From SIG607 sp045648445 (GTDB taxonomy: Bacteria; Bacillota; Clostridia; Oscillospirales; Acutalibacteraceae), in assembly GCA_045648445.1 (NCBI GenBank), contig JAZRNY010000007.1:1-47404 (forward strand): DNA of 47,404 nucleotides, read 5' to 3'. This document shows positions 32,691 through 41,687 of this stretch, in pieces. The position numbers were made by a program, and so were the translations under genes. How positions within the stretch are numbered: position 1 is the stretch's first letter; each line of letters opens with the position of its first letter. The notes under the pieces are model-generated. The model was not told the DNA's origin. It ran no database searches and saw nothing but the letters and a program-made list of their open reading frames with translations.

Positions 32691-34346
32691 TTATTTATTG
32701 AGAAGTTCTCTGGCTGAAGCAAGTACATTTTCTGTAACAGTTGCACCACTCATAATACGAGCAATTTCATATACTCGTTCTTCATCTGAAATAAAATTAA
32801 CACTAGTGAATGTTCTCCCGTCTTTTTGTGCTTTTTCTATAAGTAAATGTGTATTTGCAGCCACTGCTATTTGCGCCAAATGAGTCACACAAATAACCTG
32901 ATGAGATCGGGACACCTTTTTGAGTTGAACTCCAACCATATCGGCAGTTATGCCGCTAATTCCTGAATCTATTTCATCAAAAATCAAAGTATCAACATCA
33001 TCTTTTTCGCTAAGAACACTTTTTATAGCAAGCATTACGCGGGATAATTCACCGCCCGAAGCAATTTTAGATAGAGGTTTACTGTTTTCGCCTGCATTTG
33101 CAGAAAACAAAAACTGAATCTCATCGCATCCGTTTTTATTATATCTACCTGTATTATGTTCAACCTTTAAACTAACTGATGGCATATTAAGATTAGTTAG
33201 AACTTCTTTTACTTTGCTTTCAAAAATTAAAGCCGATTTTTTACGAGAATCGCTTAATTTTTTCGCGGCATCAATCAACCTATCTTGTGAAGAAACTAAT
33301 TCTAATTCGAGTTTTTCATACTCTTCGTCATTAATCAAAATTGAATTCAACTCATTCTCGGCTTTTGCTAAAAAACCAAATACTTGTTCCTCACTTTTAC
33401 CATATTTATTAAACAGAGATGAAAGCAACGCTAATCTATCTTCAATAACATTAATATCATAACCATTACCGTTCAGTTCATACAAATAGTTTTCAATAGA
33501 CGAAATTGCAGTATTGACGTTTTCAAGTGCATCAAGCAAAATCGCATAGTTCTTTTCGGTACGTTTGTCGTTTAAAATACTAAGAAAATGTACGGCTGTT
33601 TTCAAAATTTCTTCTGCGCCGCCGTTTTCATCATCGTTCTTTAGTAAACTAAGTACACTCTTTAAATCTTTAACTTTTTTATTAATATTTCTTGCTACAC
33701 TTAATTTTTCTTTAAGTTCATCGCTTTCGCCAATTTTTAATTCAGAATCAGTAATTTCTTTAATTTGATATTTCAAAATATCAATTTTTCTAAGTTTTTC
33801 GTCTTCATTCATTTCAAGACTTTTAAGTTTACTTCGTATTTGATTAAAATTAGCAAATTCTTGACGATAGTTTTGCAAAGCATCTTCATTGTCTGCTAAC
33901 ATATCCAAATACATATAGTGATTGTCAGGATTTAATAATGCTTGATTATCATGCTGACCGTGAATATTAAGAAAGTACGGAGAAACATTTTTTAAAGAAG
34001 ACGCGCTGACGGGTATACCATTAATTTTTATATATCCAGCGCCTGAAACACTTAATTTTCTTTCAATTATAAAATTACCGTCATTATCTGCATTAATCCC
34101 CATATCAGATAATATACTCAGTATTTCGCTACTTTTAAATGTAAATATTGCAGAAACAAAAGCATTGTCACAACCGTTTCTGATAAGTTCTTTTGAAGTT
34201 CTATGTCCAAGAACAGCATATAAAGCGTCAATAATAATTGATTTACCGGCGCCTGTTTCACCCGTAAGAACATTAAAACCGTCAGTAAATTCTATACCGG
34301 CACGTTCGATTACGGCAATATTTTCAATATGCAAATATTTAAGCAT
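32691..34346 (-). CDS. recN: DNA repair protein RecN
   Basis: RecN is an SMC-like ATPase that acts early at double-strand breaks. The 551-residue protein has an N-terminal Walker A (LTGETGAGKSIIIDAL, near 28-43), a central coiled-coil region, then the C-terminal signature IASGGELSRVMLAIKS and Walker B DTLIFDEIDSGISG near 450-470. AAAGGATGG precedes the ATG. It is the last gene of the nusB operon, directly after argR as in Bacillus. Confidence 0.96.
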   Translation of the reverse strand: MLKYLHIENIAVIERAGIEFTDGFNVLTGETGAGKSIIIDALYAVLGHRTSKELIRNGCDNAFVSAIFTFKSSEILSILSDMGINADNDGNFIIERKLSVSGAGYIKINGIPVSASSLKNVSPYFLNIHGQHDNQALLNPDNHYMYLDMLADNEDALQNYRQEFANFNQIRSKLKSLEMNEDEKLRKIDILKYQIKEITDSELKIGESDELKEKLSVARNINKKVKDLKSVLSLLKNDDENGGAEEILKTAVHFLSILNDKRTEKNYAILLDALENVNTAISSIENYLYELNGNGYDINVIEDRLALLSSLFNKYGKSEEQVFGFLAKAENELNSILINDEEYEKLELELVSSQDRLIDAAKKLSDSRKKSALIFESKVKEVLTNLNMPSVSLKVEHNTGRYNKNGCDEIQFLFSANAGENSKPLSKIASGGELSRVMLAIKSVLSEKDDVDTLIFDEIDSGISGITADMVGVQLKKVSRSHQVICVTHLAQIAVAANTHLLIEKAQKDGRTFTSVNFISDEERVYEIARIMSGATVTENVLASARELLNK

Positions 34347-34360
34347 ATTTATCCATCCTT

Positions 34361-34831
34361 TTATCGATTGTTGGAACTCATTTCAAGAAGTTTATCGGTA
34401 AGTTGACGAGCAATTTCGGGATTTTTTGTAATAATCAAAATTGTATCGTCACCGGCAAGGCTTCCCATAATCATGCCGGAAAAAAAGTAGTCAACAGCAA
34501 CACAAGCGCCACTAGCCATTCCGGCATAACATTTAATGACAATATCGTTATAAGCATAATCAACCTTGATAACCGAACGAGAAAAAATATCTTTATAATG
34601 CGAATCAAATTCTCTTTCGCCCGAATTAGAATCCACAATTTGAGAAACGTATCTATAATGTCCAAAGGAATCAAGTCCCTTTACGATACGTAATTGTTTT
34701 ATATCTCTCGAAACGGTTGACTGTGTAACGTTGTAACCTAATCTATTAAGTTCTTCTTGTAATTCGTCTTGAGTATAAAAAGCCTTTTCGCGTATTAATT
34801 CAAGTATTTTTTCTTGACGTTTATTTTTCAT
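34361..34831 (-). CDS. argR: arginine repressor ArgR/AhrC
   Basis: This 156-residue regulator has an N-terminal winged helix with the family motif TQSTVSRDIKQL near 37-48. The C-terminal arginine-binding and hexamerisation domain contains GMASGACVAVDYF and MGSLAGDDTILIITKN. Family members repress arginine biosynthesis and activate catabolism when arginine is bound. No arginine genes lie in the window, so it acts elsewhere. Its place next to recN is conserved in Firmicutes and does not imply a shared function. Confidence 0.95.
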   Translation of the reverse strand: MKNKRQEKILELIREKAFYTQDELQEELNRLGYNVTQSTVSRDIKQLRIVKGLDSFGHYRYVSQIVDSNSGEREFDSHYKDIFSRSVIKVDYAYNDIVIKCYAGMASGACVAVDYFFSGMIMGSLAGDDTILIITKNPEIARQLTDKLLEMSSNNR

Positions 34832-34845
34832 TTTAACTTCCGCCT

Positions 34846-35676
34846 TTATTTGAATTTTTCCGAAATAGTTTTGTAAAAAGAACGTTTTGTAAGTTTAATC
34901 AAAGTAATGTCTTTAGGAGATTTTGTCACGTATAGTTCAGTAAAAGGTTTAATTGTAAATGAACGTCTGCCGTCAATTAACAAATACACATCGCTTTTTT
35001 TCATCGAAAAAGCCTTAAACTTAACTACAGTATTTCCGCTTAATATAATAGGTTTAGCGCTAAGGGAATGCGAACAAATAGGTGTTAAAATAATATTATT
35101 AATGGCAGGATCAATTATTGGTCCACCCGCTGACATTGAATACGCGGTAGAACCGGTAGGTGTTGAAACAATAAGACCGTCTGCGCGATACGTTATAGGT
35201 TCGTAATCGACATACGCAGAAATATCAATAAGTCTTGACATAAAACCGCTGGAAATAACGGCATCGTTAACTGCAGTGAATTCGCCTACGGTTTCACCAT
35301 TTTCTTTAACCGTTACCGAAAGAGTCATACGTTTTTCGGTATCATAATCACCGTTTTTAATTTTGCTTATAAGGTTAATTTGGTTTGATTCTAAATTAGC
35401 AAGAAAGCCGAGTCTGCCTGCATTTATTCCTAAAATAGGTTTATCGTGCAATGCCGCTAGTTTTGCGTAGCGCATAATGGTTCCGTCTCCGCCAACGGTA
35501 ATAAGAACTTCACTGATTTTAAATAGTTCTTCTTCTAAAACAGATTCGTACCCCGAAAAAGAAATATAATCAGGCAAATAAGCCTTCATACCATTTTCTC
35601 TTAAAATAGGCTTTAGATTTTCTAAAACTTCGACAACGCCACGCTTGTCAAGATTAGGTAATAATCCAACTATCAT
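34846..35676 (-). CDS. nadK: NAD kinase
   Basis: NAD kinase makes NADP from NAD and ATP or polyphosphate. The 276-residue protein has the diglyceride-kinase-like nucleotide motif TVGGDGTIMRYAK near 57-69, INAGRLGFLA, and the NAD-binding and catalytic block DGLIVSTPTGSTAYSMSAGG near 170-190. It lies between tlyA and argR with 13-14 base gaps, as part of the nusB-recN operon. It supports the NADPH-using dxr and other reductive steps. Confidence 0.96.
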   Translation of the reverse strand: MIVGLLPNLDKRGVVEVLENLKPILRENGMKAYLPDYISFSGYESVLEEELFKISEVLITVGGDGTIMRYAKLAALHDKPILGINAGRLGFLANLESNQINLISKIKNGDYDTEKRMTLSVTVKENGETVGEFTAVNDAVISSGFMSRLIDISAYVDYEPITYRADGLIVSTPTGSTAYSMSAGGPIIDPAINNIILTPICSHSLSAKPIILSGNTVVKFKAFSMKKSDVYLLIDGRRSFTIKPFTELYVTKSPKDITLIKLTKRSFYKTISEKFK

Positions 35677-35689
35677 AAAATCACCTCAA

Positions 35690-36496
35690 TTAATTTAATT
35701 CTTTATAAGATTGCTCAACAACCATTTGTGGTGTAACATCAGTAAATACTTCGGCTGTATCACTTTTTTCAATATAACAAAGATATTCAATATTGCCTTC
35801 AGGACCTTTTACAGGAGAAAATGTCAAACCAACAAGTGTGAACAAATTTTCTTTAAGTAATCCGAAAATCTTTTCAATTACCGCTATGTGAACATTTTTA
35901 TCCCTTACAACGCCTTTTTTACCTACTCCTTCTTTACCTGCTTCAAATTGCGGTTTAATAAGGCAAACGGCTCTTGCGCCATCCTTCATCAATGTTCTCA
36001 TAACCGGTAAAATCAACGATAATGAAATAAAAGAAACGTCAACACTAGCAAAATCGAGAGGCAAATCAACCTGTTCTTTAGTTACGTATCTGAAATTGGT
36101 GCGTTCTAAATTAACAACACGTTCATCACATCTTAATTTCCAGGCAAGTTGTCCATATCCGACGTCAATAGCGTATACTTTTTTAGCACCGTTTTGCAGC
36201 ATACAATCGGTAAAACCACCTGTCGAAGCGCCAATATCTGCGCACACGCAATCATCAAGCGATATGTCAAAACATTTCATCGCCTTTTCAAGTTTAAGTC
36301 CGCCACGGCTAACGTATTTAAGTTTATCTCCGCGAACCTCAATAATATCTTCGGGTTTTACGTTATCACCCGCTTTATCGCACTTCTGGTTATTTACGTA
36401 AACAATTCCCGCCATAATAAGTGCTTTAGCCTTTTCTCTGCTTTCGGCGTGACCACCGTTAACCAAAGCAACATCCAGTCTTATTTTTTCACTCAC
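35690..36496 (-). CDS. tlyA: TlyA-family rRNA 2'-O-methyltransferase / hemolysin A-like
   Basis: This 268-residue protein has an N-terminal S4 RNA-binding domain (about 4-65, VALVNGGHAESREKAKALI) and an FtsJ/RrmJ-type SAM methyltransferase domain. The SAM site is CADIGASTGGFTDCML near 85-100, and DFASVDVSFISL and CLIKPQFEAG follow. Characterised TlyA proteins 2'-O-methylate cytidines in 16S and 23S rRNA; the hemolysin name is historical. The start overlaps the dxs stop by 4 bases. Confidence 0.94.
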   Translation of the reverse strand: MSEKIRLDVALVNGGHAESREKAKALIMAGIVYVNNQKCDKAGDNVKPEDIIEVRGDKLKYVSRGGLKLEKAMKCFDISLDDCVCADIGASTGGFTDCMLQNGAKKVYAIDVGYGQLAWKLRCDERVVNLERTNFRYVTKEQVDLPLDFASVDVSFISLSLILPVMRTLMKDGARAVCLIKPQFEAGKEGVGKKGVVRDKNVHIAVIEKIFGLLKENLFTLVGLTFSPVKGPEGNIEYLCYIEKSDTAEVFTDVTPQMVVEQSYKELN

Positions 36497-38316
36497 TTTG
36501 TTACTCCTAACATAGCGTTTTTATCTAGATTATGTTTTTTTAATTGGCTTTCAACAGTAGCGCAAGTTACAAAACAATTATCAATGGCATTTATTTTAAT
36601 TTCGCCTTCAAAACCATTTTCGTAAAGGGCACATGATATTTGTTCGCTAATTCCGCCAGACTTAATTCCTTCTTCAAAAAAGAAAAGTTTTTTATAACAT
36701 GAAAGTTTGTTTAATAAATCATTATTAAACGGACAAAGTTTGTTAAGTTTAACGAAATCAACCATCTTTTCATCAGAAACTTCCAACGCAAAATAAGAAA
36801 GTCTGCCAAAAGTTACAATAGCAGTACTACTTTCTTTAGTAAATACATCGAAATCATTATTTGTGAATTTAAAAACATCACTACTGAATTCTTTTCCTCT
36901 TGGATATCTAATAGCAACAGGAGAATTAATTTCAACAGTACTTTTGATAATACCTTTGAGTTCATCGAAAGATGCCGGTGAATAAACAGTCATATTAGGG
37001 ATACTTGTTAAGAAGGATATATCAAAAACGCCTTGATGCGTTTTTCCATCTTCTCCAACAAGACCTGCTCTGTCAACAAGAATCCTTACCGGAAACTTAC
37101 CAATTGAAACGTCGTGAACTATTTGATCGTACGCTCTTTGCAAAAACGATGAATATACTGCAAAATATGGTTTTAAACCGCCTTTTGCAAGTCCGGCAGC
37201 AAAAGTCATTGCGTGTTCTTCAGCAATTCCTACGTCAAAAAATCTATTAGGAAAGCGATTTGCAAATTCTTTTAAACCTGTGCCTTCACACATAGCTGCA
37301 GTTATGGCGCAAATATTTTCATCTCTTTCGGCTAACGAGCAAAGGGTATCACCCGCAATAAACGAATAATCAATTTTTTCCACATCTTTAATACCTTCGT
37401 TTTTATCAAAAGGAGCAACACCATGGTATTTTCCGGCATTCTTTTCGGCAAAAGCATAACCCTTACCTTTAGTGGTAACTACATGTAAAATTGTTGGTCT
37501 TTCTTGATTTGTGGCAATTTCTAAAAGATTAATAACGTCTTTTAAATTATGACCGTCAACTGGGCCCAAATAATTAAGACCAAGACCTTCAAATACATTA
37601 CTATGATATATAGCGTTTTTTATTACCGTTTTCGAACGGAATAAAAGTTTGTGAAGTCCTTTACCAATAAGCGGTATTGCGTTAAGAAATCTTGCTAATT
37701 TATCTTTAAAAGTATGATAGGAACTTTTTGAACGAATTTTATTAAGATGTCGCGCAAGAGAACCTACGTTTTGTGAAATAGACATTTCGTTATCGTTTAA
37801 AACAATAAGAAACTTTGCTTTATCGGTACCTATATTATTTATTGCTTCAAAAACCATACCGCCGGTCATAGCGCCATCGCCTACTACCGCTATTGAAGTG
37901 CCTTTTTCACCTTTTATTCGTTTTGCCTTATATATACCGTAAGCAGCAGAAACAGCGCTACTGCTATGTCCGCTTATAAAAGCATCGTGATCGGTTTCTA
38001 TAGGGTCAGTGAAACCGGAAATGCCGTTTTCGGTTCTTAATGTATTGAAAGTATCAAATCTACCTGTAAGAAGTTTATGTGTATAACTTTGATGACCAAC
38101 GTCAAATAAAATCGCATCTTCGGGAGAATTAAAAACCTTATGCAAGGCAACAGTCAATTCAACCGTTCCAAGATTAGAAGCCAAATGTCCGCCATTTTTG
38201 CTAACTGTGTCTATAATACAATCTCTTACTTCATCACACAAAATATTTAGTTCATCTAAACTTAGCGCTTTTAATTGATTTGGAAATTTAATTGTATTTA
38301 AAATTGTATAATCCAA
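36493..38316 (-). CDS. dxs: 1-deoxy-D-xylulose-5-phosphate synthase
   Basis: DXS condenses pyruvate and glyceraldehyde 3-phosphate, the first step of the MEP pathway. The 607-residue thiamine-PP enzyme shows SNLGTVELTVALH, DVGHQSYTHKLLTGR, the TPP motif VVGDGAMTGGMVFEAINN near 145-162, and the transketolase-like DVGIAEEHAMTFAAGLAKGG near 365-385. It lies 11 bases after ispA. Together with dxr and ispG in the other operon, this shows MEP-based isoprenoid synthesis. Confidence 0.97.
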   Translation of the reverse strand: MDYTILNTIKFPNQLKALSLDELNILCDEVRDCIIDTVSKNGGHLASNLGTVELTVALHKVFNSPEDAILFDVGHQSYTHKLLTGRFDTFNTLRTENGISGFTDPIETDHDAFISGHSSSAVSAAYGIYKAKRIKGEKGTSIAVVGDGAMTGGMVFEAINNIGTDKAKFLIVLNDNEMSISQNVGSLARHLNKIRSKSSYHTFKDKLARFLNAIPLIGKGLHKLLFRSKTVIKNAIYHSNVFEGLGLNYLGPVDGHNLKDVINLLEIATNQERPTILHVVTTKGKGYAFAEKNAGKYHGVAPFDKNEGIKDVEKIDYSFIAGDTLCSLAERDENICAITAAMCEGTGLKEFANRFPNRFFDVGIAEEHAMTFAAGLAKGGLKPYFAVYSSFLQRAYDQIVHDVSIGKFPVRILVDRAGLVGEDGKTHQGVFDISFLTSIPNMTVYSPASFDELKGIIKSTVEINSPVAIRYPRGKEFSSDVFKFTNNDFDVFTKESSTAIVTFGRLSYFALEVSDEKMVDFVKLNKLCPFNNDLLNKLSCYKKLFFFEEGIKSGGISEQISCALYENGFEGEIKINAIDNCFVTCATVESQLKKHNLDKNAMLGVTK

Positions 38317-38327
38317 AAAATCAATTC

Positions 38328-39206
38328 CTAACTTTTTCGCTCTGCAAGAAACAGAGTGAGTTCTTTTAAAAATCCTGTATCACCATCAAATTTATCTAAC
38401 GCGCTAAGCGCATTAGAGGTAAGTTCTTTAACCATTTCTTTGCACTTATCCATACCATAAAGGCTAAGGTATGTAGACTTGTCGTTTTTAACATCACTAC
38501 CGGTGGGTTTGCCCAAAGTAGCCGTATCAGATGTAAAATCAAGAATATCATCGACGATTTGAAAACAAATTCCGACGTTAACGCCGTAGTCATCTGCAGC
38601 CTTGATTTGTTCTTCACTGCCACCTGCTAATATAACGCCTATTTTTGCCGCTGCGCGCAAAAGTCCGGCAGTTTTCAACAAATTTAATTCATTAATTATG
38701 TTGGCGTCAACCTTTTTTCCTTCGCTTTCAAGGTCGATTACCTGACCGCCAGCCATACCTTTATAACCAGAAAGTATTGCTAATTCTTTTAACGCTGATA
38801 TGACGTATTGAGCAGGTAAGTCTTTAGTATCAGAAGCAACGTAAAAAGCGTGGGTTAAAAGACCGTCACCCGCAAGTAAGGCAATATCTTCGCCGAAAAC
38901 CTTATGATTTGATGGTTTTCCGCGTCTAATATCATCATCATCCATACACGGTAAATCATCGTGAATAAGTGAGTATGTGTGTATCATTTCAAGGGCTACC
39001 GCAAAGTTAATAGCATTCAGGTCGCTTTTTCCCGTAATTTTATAAAATTCCAATAACATAGCAGGACGTATTCTTTTACCGCCAAGCAAAAAACTATAAC
39101 GCATTGCGTCGGTCAAATTTTTGTAATTAGAATTCACATCAGGAAGATACTTATTAAATGTTTCTTCTACTGCATTGCAGTAACTGTTTAAAATTGTTTT
39201 TATCAC
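38328..39206 (-). CDS. ispA: farnesyl/geranyl diphosphate synthase
   Basis: This 292-residue trans-prenyltransferase has both Asp-rich motifs: HDDLPCMDDDDIRRGKPS near 80-97 (first, DDxxxxD) and QIVDDILDFTSDTATLGKPTG near 215-235 (second). GGKRIRPAMLLEF near 42 is the IPP-binding segment. It probably makes farnesyl-PP, the primer used by UppS. The chain-length call is inferred from family and operon position. It lies 2 bases after xseB. Confidence 0.95.
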   Translation of the reverse strand: MIKTILNSYCNAVEETFNKYLPDVNSNYKNLTDAMRYSFLLGGKRIRPAMLLEFYKITGKSDLNAINFAVALEMIHTYSLIHDDLPCMDDDDIRRGKPSNHKVFGEDIALLAGDGLLTHAFYVASDTKDLPAQYVISALKELAILSGYKGMAGGQVIDLESEGKKVDANIINELNLLKTAGLLRAAAKIGVILAGGSEEQIKAADDYGVNVGICFQIVDDILDFTSDTATLGKPTGSDVKNDKSTYLSLYGMDKCKEMVKELTSNALSALDKFDGDTGFLKELTLFLAERKS

Positions 39207-39208
39207 TT

Positions 39209-39397
39209 TTAATCTGCCTTTTCAAGTTCACTGATTTGTGTAATTTTAAGTTTAGCATCGTTAAGTTTTTCGGTGCAGTCCTTAGAAAGTTTGATTGCTT
39301 CTTCATAAAGAGAAACAGATTGTTCCAAACTGCATTCTCCACTTTCTAATTGTTTGACAATTTTTTCAAGATTAGCAAGAGCCTCTTCAAAAGTCAT
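39209..39397 (-). CDS. xseB: exodeoxyribonuclease VII small subunit
   Basis: XseB is a 62-residue helical protein that joins XseA to form exonuclease VII, which degrades single-stranded DNA. The family core FEEALANLEKIVKQLESGE and SLEQSVSLYEE are present. ATG at 39397 is chosen because AAAGGAG lies 7 bases upstream and it overlaps the xseA stop as ATGA. A longer frame from 39421 would have no ribosome site. Confidence 0.95.
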   Translation of the reverse strand: MTFEEALANLEKIVKQLESGECSLEQSVSLYEEAIKLSKDCTEKLNDAKLKITQISELEKAD

Positions 39398-40605
39398 TTT
39401 TCTACTCCTTTTACGGTACATTCAATTTTACCGTCAATTAAATTAAGGGTTATGTCATCATTTACATCAACACAATTAACGCTGTTAATTATTTTTCCAC
39501 CCGATTGAGCAAATGCATAACCGCGCGACATCGTTTTTAAGGGACTTAAAGCGTCCAGTTTAGAAATAATTTCAACAAACTCTTTTTCTTTAGTTGAAAA
39601 GGAGTTTTTTATACTTAATAAAACCTTATCCGCAAGGTTATCAAGTATAAAACTTTTTTCGTCAATTAAACGAAGTGGTGATGCTAGTGACGGACGTGTC
39701 AACAATGCGTCGAGTTTTGACGTCTGATAATCAAGAATATTTACTACCTTTTGTGCGCATCTTTGTTTTAAAGAATTTATTAAATTTAACACTTCGAAAT
39801 AATCAGGTACGCACAGTTCTGCTGCGGCAGATGGTGTAGGAGCACGTAAATCTGCTACCAAATCACAAACAGTAAAATCAATCTCATGGCCGACGGCTGA
39901 AATAACGGGAATCGGTGATTCATAAACTTTGCGAGCCAGCGCTTCGTTATTAAAGGCATCTAAATCCTCACTTGAACCGCCTCCCCTGCCAATAATTATT
40001 GTATCTATTTTATCACTAATAGCGTAAACTTTATCCAGCGCATTTATAAGTTCTTTTACCGCTAATTCACCCTGAACCGAAGCGCTACATACGACAACTT
40101 CACATACAGGACATCTTCTTTTAATAACGTTTAAAATATCTTGTAAAGCAGCACCCGTACCAGAAGTTACAACTGCAATTCTTTTAGGAAAAGAAACTAT
40201 TTTTCGTTTATTATCGCTATCAAAAAGCCCCTCTTTTTGAAGTTTTTCTTTCAACAGTTTTAATGCTAAAAGTTTATCGCCGATGCCGTCTTCTTCACAA
40301 CCTTCAGCATAAAACTGATAACCACCATCTTTTTCATAAATAGAAACTCTGCCGGTCAGTGTGACTTTTATGCCATCTTTAAGTTGAATTTTCAAACGAT
40401 CAGCATAACCTTTAAACATAACGCATTTAATGGTTGCTTCGCTATCCGACAAAGTAAAATATAAATGTCCACTTGCATAATGTCGTTTAAAGTTGGTAAC
40501 TTCACCGCTCACACGGCAATATGCTAAACGAGGATCATTTTCAAGCAACGATTTTACATAAAAATTAAGTTGTCTGACCGTCAGTGGTTTTGACTGATTA
40601 TTCAT
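39394..40605 (-). CDS. xseA: exodeoxyribonuclease VII large subunit
   Basis: This subunit of about 403 residues has an N-terminal OB-fold domain (LTVRQLNFYVKSLLENDP, then VSGEVTNFKRHYASGHLYFTL spanning about 30-52). The catalytic domain contains PKRIAVVTSGTGAALQDIL, IIIGRGGGSSEDLDAFNNE and PVISAVGHEIDFTVCDLVAD, all family hallmarks. The start at 40605 overlaps the nusB end by 8 bases. A longer reading frame to 40692 only adds sequence that is antiparallel to nothing and merely out-of-frame nusB, so it is rejected. Confidence 0.95.
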   Translation of the reverse strand: MNNQSKPLTVRQLNFYVKSLLENDPRLAYCRVSGEVTNFKRHYASGHLYFTLSDSEATIKCVMFKGYADRLKIQLKDGIKVTLTGRVSIYEKDGGYQFYAEGCEEDGIGDKLLALKLLKEKLQKEGLFDSDNKRKIVSFPKRIAVVTSGTGAALQDILNVIKRRCPVCEVVVCSASVQGELAVKELINALDKVYAISDKIDTIIIGRGGGSSEDLDAFNNEALARKVYESPIPVISAVGHEIDFTVCDLVADLRAPTPSAAAELCVPDYFEVLNLINSLKQRCAQKVVNILDYQTSKLDALLTRPSLASPLRLIDEKSFILDNLADKVLLSIKNSFSTKEKEFVEIISKLDALSPLKTMSRGYAFAQSGGKIINSVNCVDVNDDITLNLIDGKIECTVKGVEK

Positions 40606-41002
40606 TAGTTTCAAATTCCTGTGCAACTGTACCCATAATACCGTTAGCGAAAGCACTATCCTTTTCGGTTGCATAATTTTTAATAAGTTCAACCGCTTCG
40701 TTTATCGAAACTGATACTGGAATATCATCACAGTAAAGCATCTCAAAAATAGCGATGCGCATACATGCTAAAGCAACTTTAGAAATACGTGATATTGACC
40801 ATCCTTTTGAGTTTTTAGAAATATAACCGTCAATTTCTTCAATGTTATCGTATACACCGATACTAACTCTTCTGACATAAGGAATTTCGCTATAATCTCT
40901 GGCTTCTGCAGCACATTCGAAAATTTCTTCCATACTTTCTTCTCTGAACATTTTTTCAAAGACCATAATAAAAGCCTGTTCACGTTCTTGTTTTCTGTTC
41001 AT
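40598..41002 (-). CDS. nusB: transcription antitermination factor NusB
   Basis: This all-helical RNA-binding protein of about 134 residues acts with NusE in rRNA antitermination. It shows the N-terminal RKQEREQAFIMVFEKMF, then VSINEAVELIKNYATEKDSAFANGIMG, the conserved C-terminal motif. ATG at 41002 has GGTAGGTG just upstream; an upstream ATG at 41062 adds a non-homologous stretch with no ribosome site. It is the first gene of the operon ending in recN. Confidence 0.95.
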   Translation of the reverse strand: MNRKQEREQAFIMVFEKMFREESMEEIFECAAEARDYSEIPYVRRVSIGVYDNIEEIDGYISKNSKGWSISRISKVALACMRIAIFEMLYCDDIPVSVSINEAVELIKNYATEKDSAFANGIMGTVAQEFETNE

Positions 41003-41043
41003 AAGGCACCTACCAATATAATTTGCATATTTATACATAATGT

Positions 41044-41072
41044 ATTTTACATTATAATACATATTTTTTCAA
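41044..41072 (-). promoter_or_regulatory. promoter of the nusB-recN operon
   Basis: On the - strand, TTGAAA (41072-41067), 17 bp and TAAAAT (41049-41044). A TATAAT lies inside the spacer but has no -35 at normal distance. Confidence 0.6.
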
Positions 41073-41110
41073 GTAAATATTGAATTTTAATGCAAAATAT
41101 ACATTTATAC

Positions 41111-41139
41111 TTGTAAAATAAGACATTAATTGATATAAT
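41111..41139 (+). promoter_or_regulatory. promoter of DivIVA-like/fumarase-beta operon
   Basis: TTGTAA (41111-41116), 17 bp and TATAAT (41134-41139), preceded by TGA as an extended -10. The ATG follows at 41163 behind GAGGGA. Confidence 0.75.
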
Positions 41140-41162
41140 ATATGTCGAAATGAGGGATTTTT

Positions 41163-41687
41163 ATGTCAAAAGGATTCAGAAAAAGTCTTTTCGGTTTTAA
41201 TACCGACGATGTGCTGACTTATATTTCCGCTAGTGATAAAGCCGCTAAAGAAAAAACCGACAAACTAAAAAACGAAATTGCTAACCTTAAACTACAAAAT
41301 GAAAAACTTGCAGAAGCAAATAAAAATTTAGTTCAAAAAAACGCTGAATATGAAAGCAAAAAAGAACAAATTCGTGTTATGAGCGAAAACGTTGCTCGTA
41401 TGTATCTTTCTGCAAAAACCACCTCTCAACTTTTAATTGAAAAAGCACAAGATAACAAAAAGATGCTTGATAACGAAAATAAAGAACAATTGGAAGCTTT
41501 GGCGAAAACCAACGAATCTATGCAAAGTGTTAAAGAACAGATGACCGCTACTACCGAAGATTATTGCGAAACACTTAATGACCTTTGCGCTTCACTTGAA
41601 CAAATCAAAAATGAAATTAATAAAAACGATAAAGATGCCGACGAAGCTATAAAAAACTTTAGCGATTTAATAACTAATCAAATATGA
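41163..41687 (+). CDS. DivIVA-like coiled-coil protein
   Basis: This 174-residue protein starts with a short segment (FRKSLFGFNTDDVLTYI) resembling the DivIVA membrane-binding lead-in, where an F/Y-G-F/Y-x-x-x-x-V pattern is typical. A heptad-rich coiled coil of about 35 residues follows, then a break, then a second charged helical region. DivIVA-type proteins sense curved membrane at poles and septa. Assignment rests on pattern only and the role is uncertain. It overlaps the next gene by four bases (ATGA), an odd pairing with a metabolic enzyme subunit. Confidence 0.65.
   Translation: MSKGFRKSLFGFNTDDVLTYISASDKAAKEKTDKLKNEIANLKLQNEKLAEANKNLVQKNAEYESKKEQIRVMSENVARMYLSAKTTSQLLIEKAQDNKKMLDNENKEQLEALAKTNESMQSVKEQMTATTEDYCETLNDLCASLEQIKNEINKNDKDADEAIKNFSDLITNQI

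Noticed and set aside
36149..36625. 158-codon open frame on the + strand across tlyA/dxs
   Set aside because: Antisense to two conserved overlapping genes, with no ribosome site or recognisable domain.
40606..40692. N-terminal extension of xseA
   Set aside because: The extra residues are out-of-frame nusB sequence, and XseA homology begins right at the ATG at 40605.
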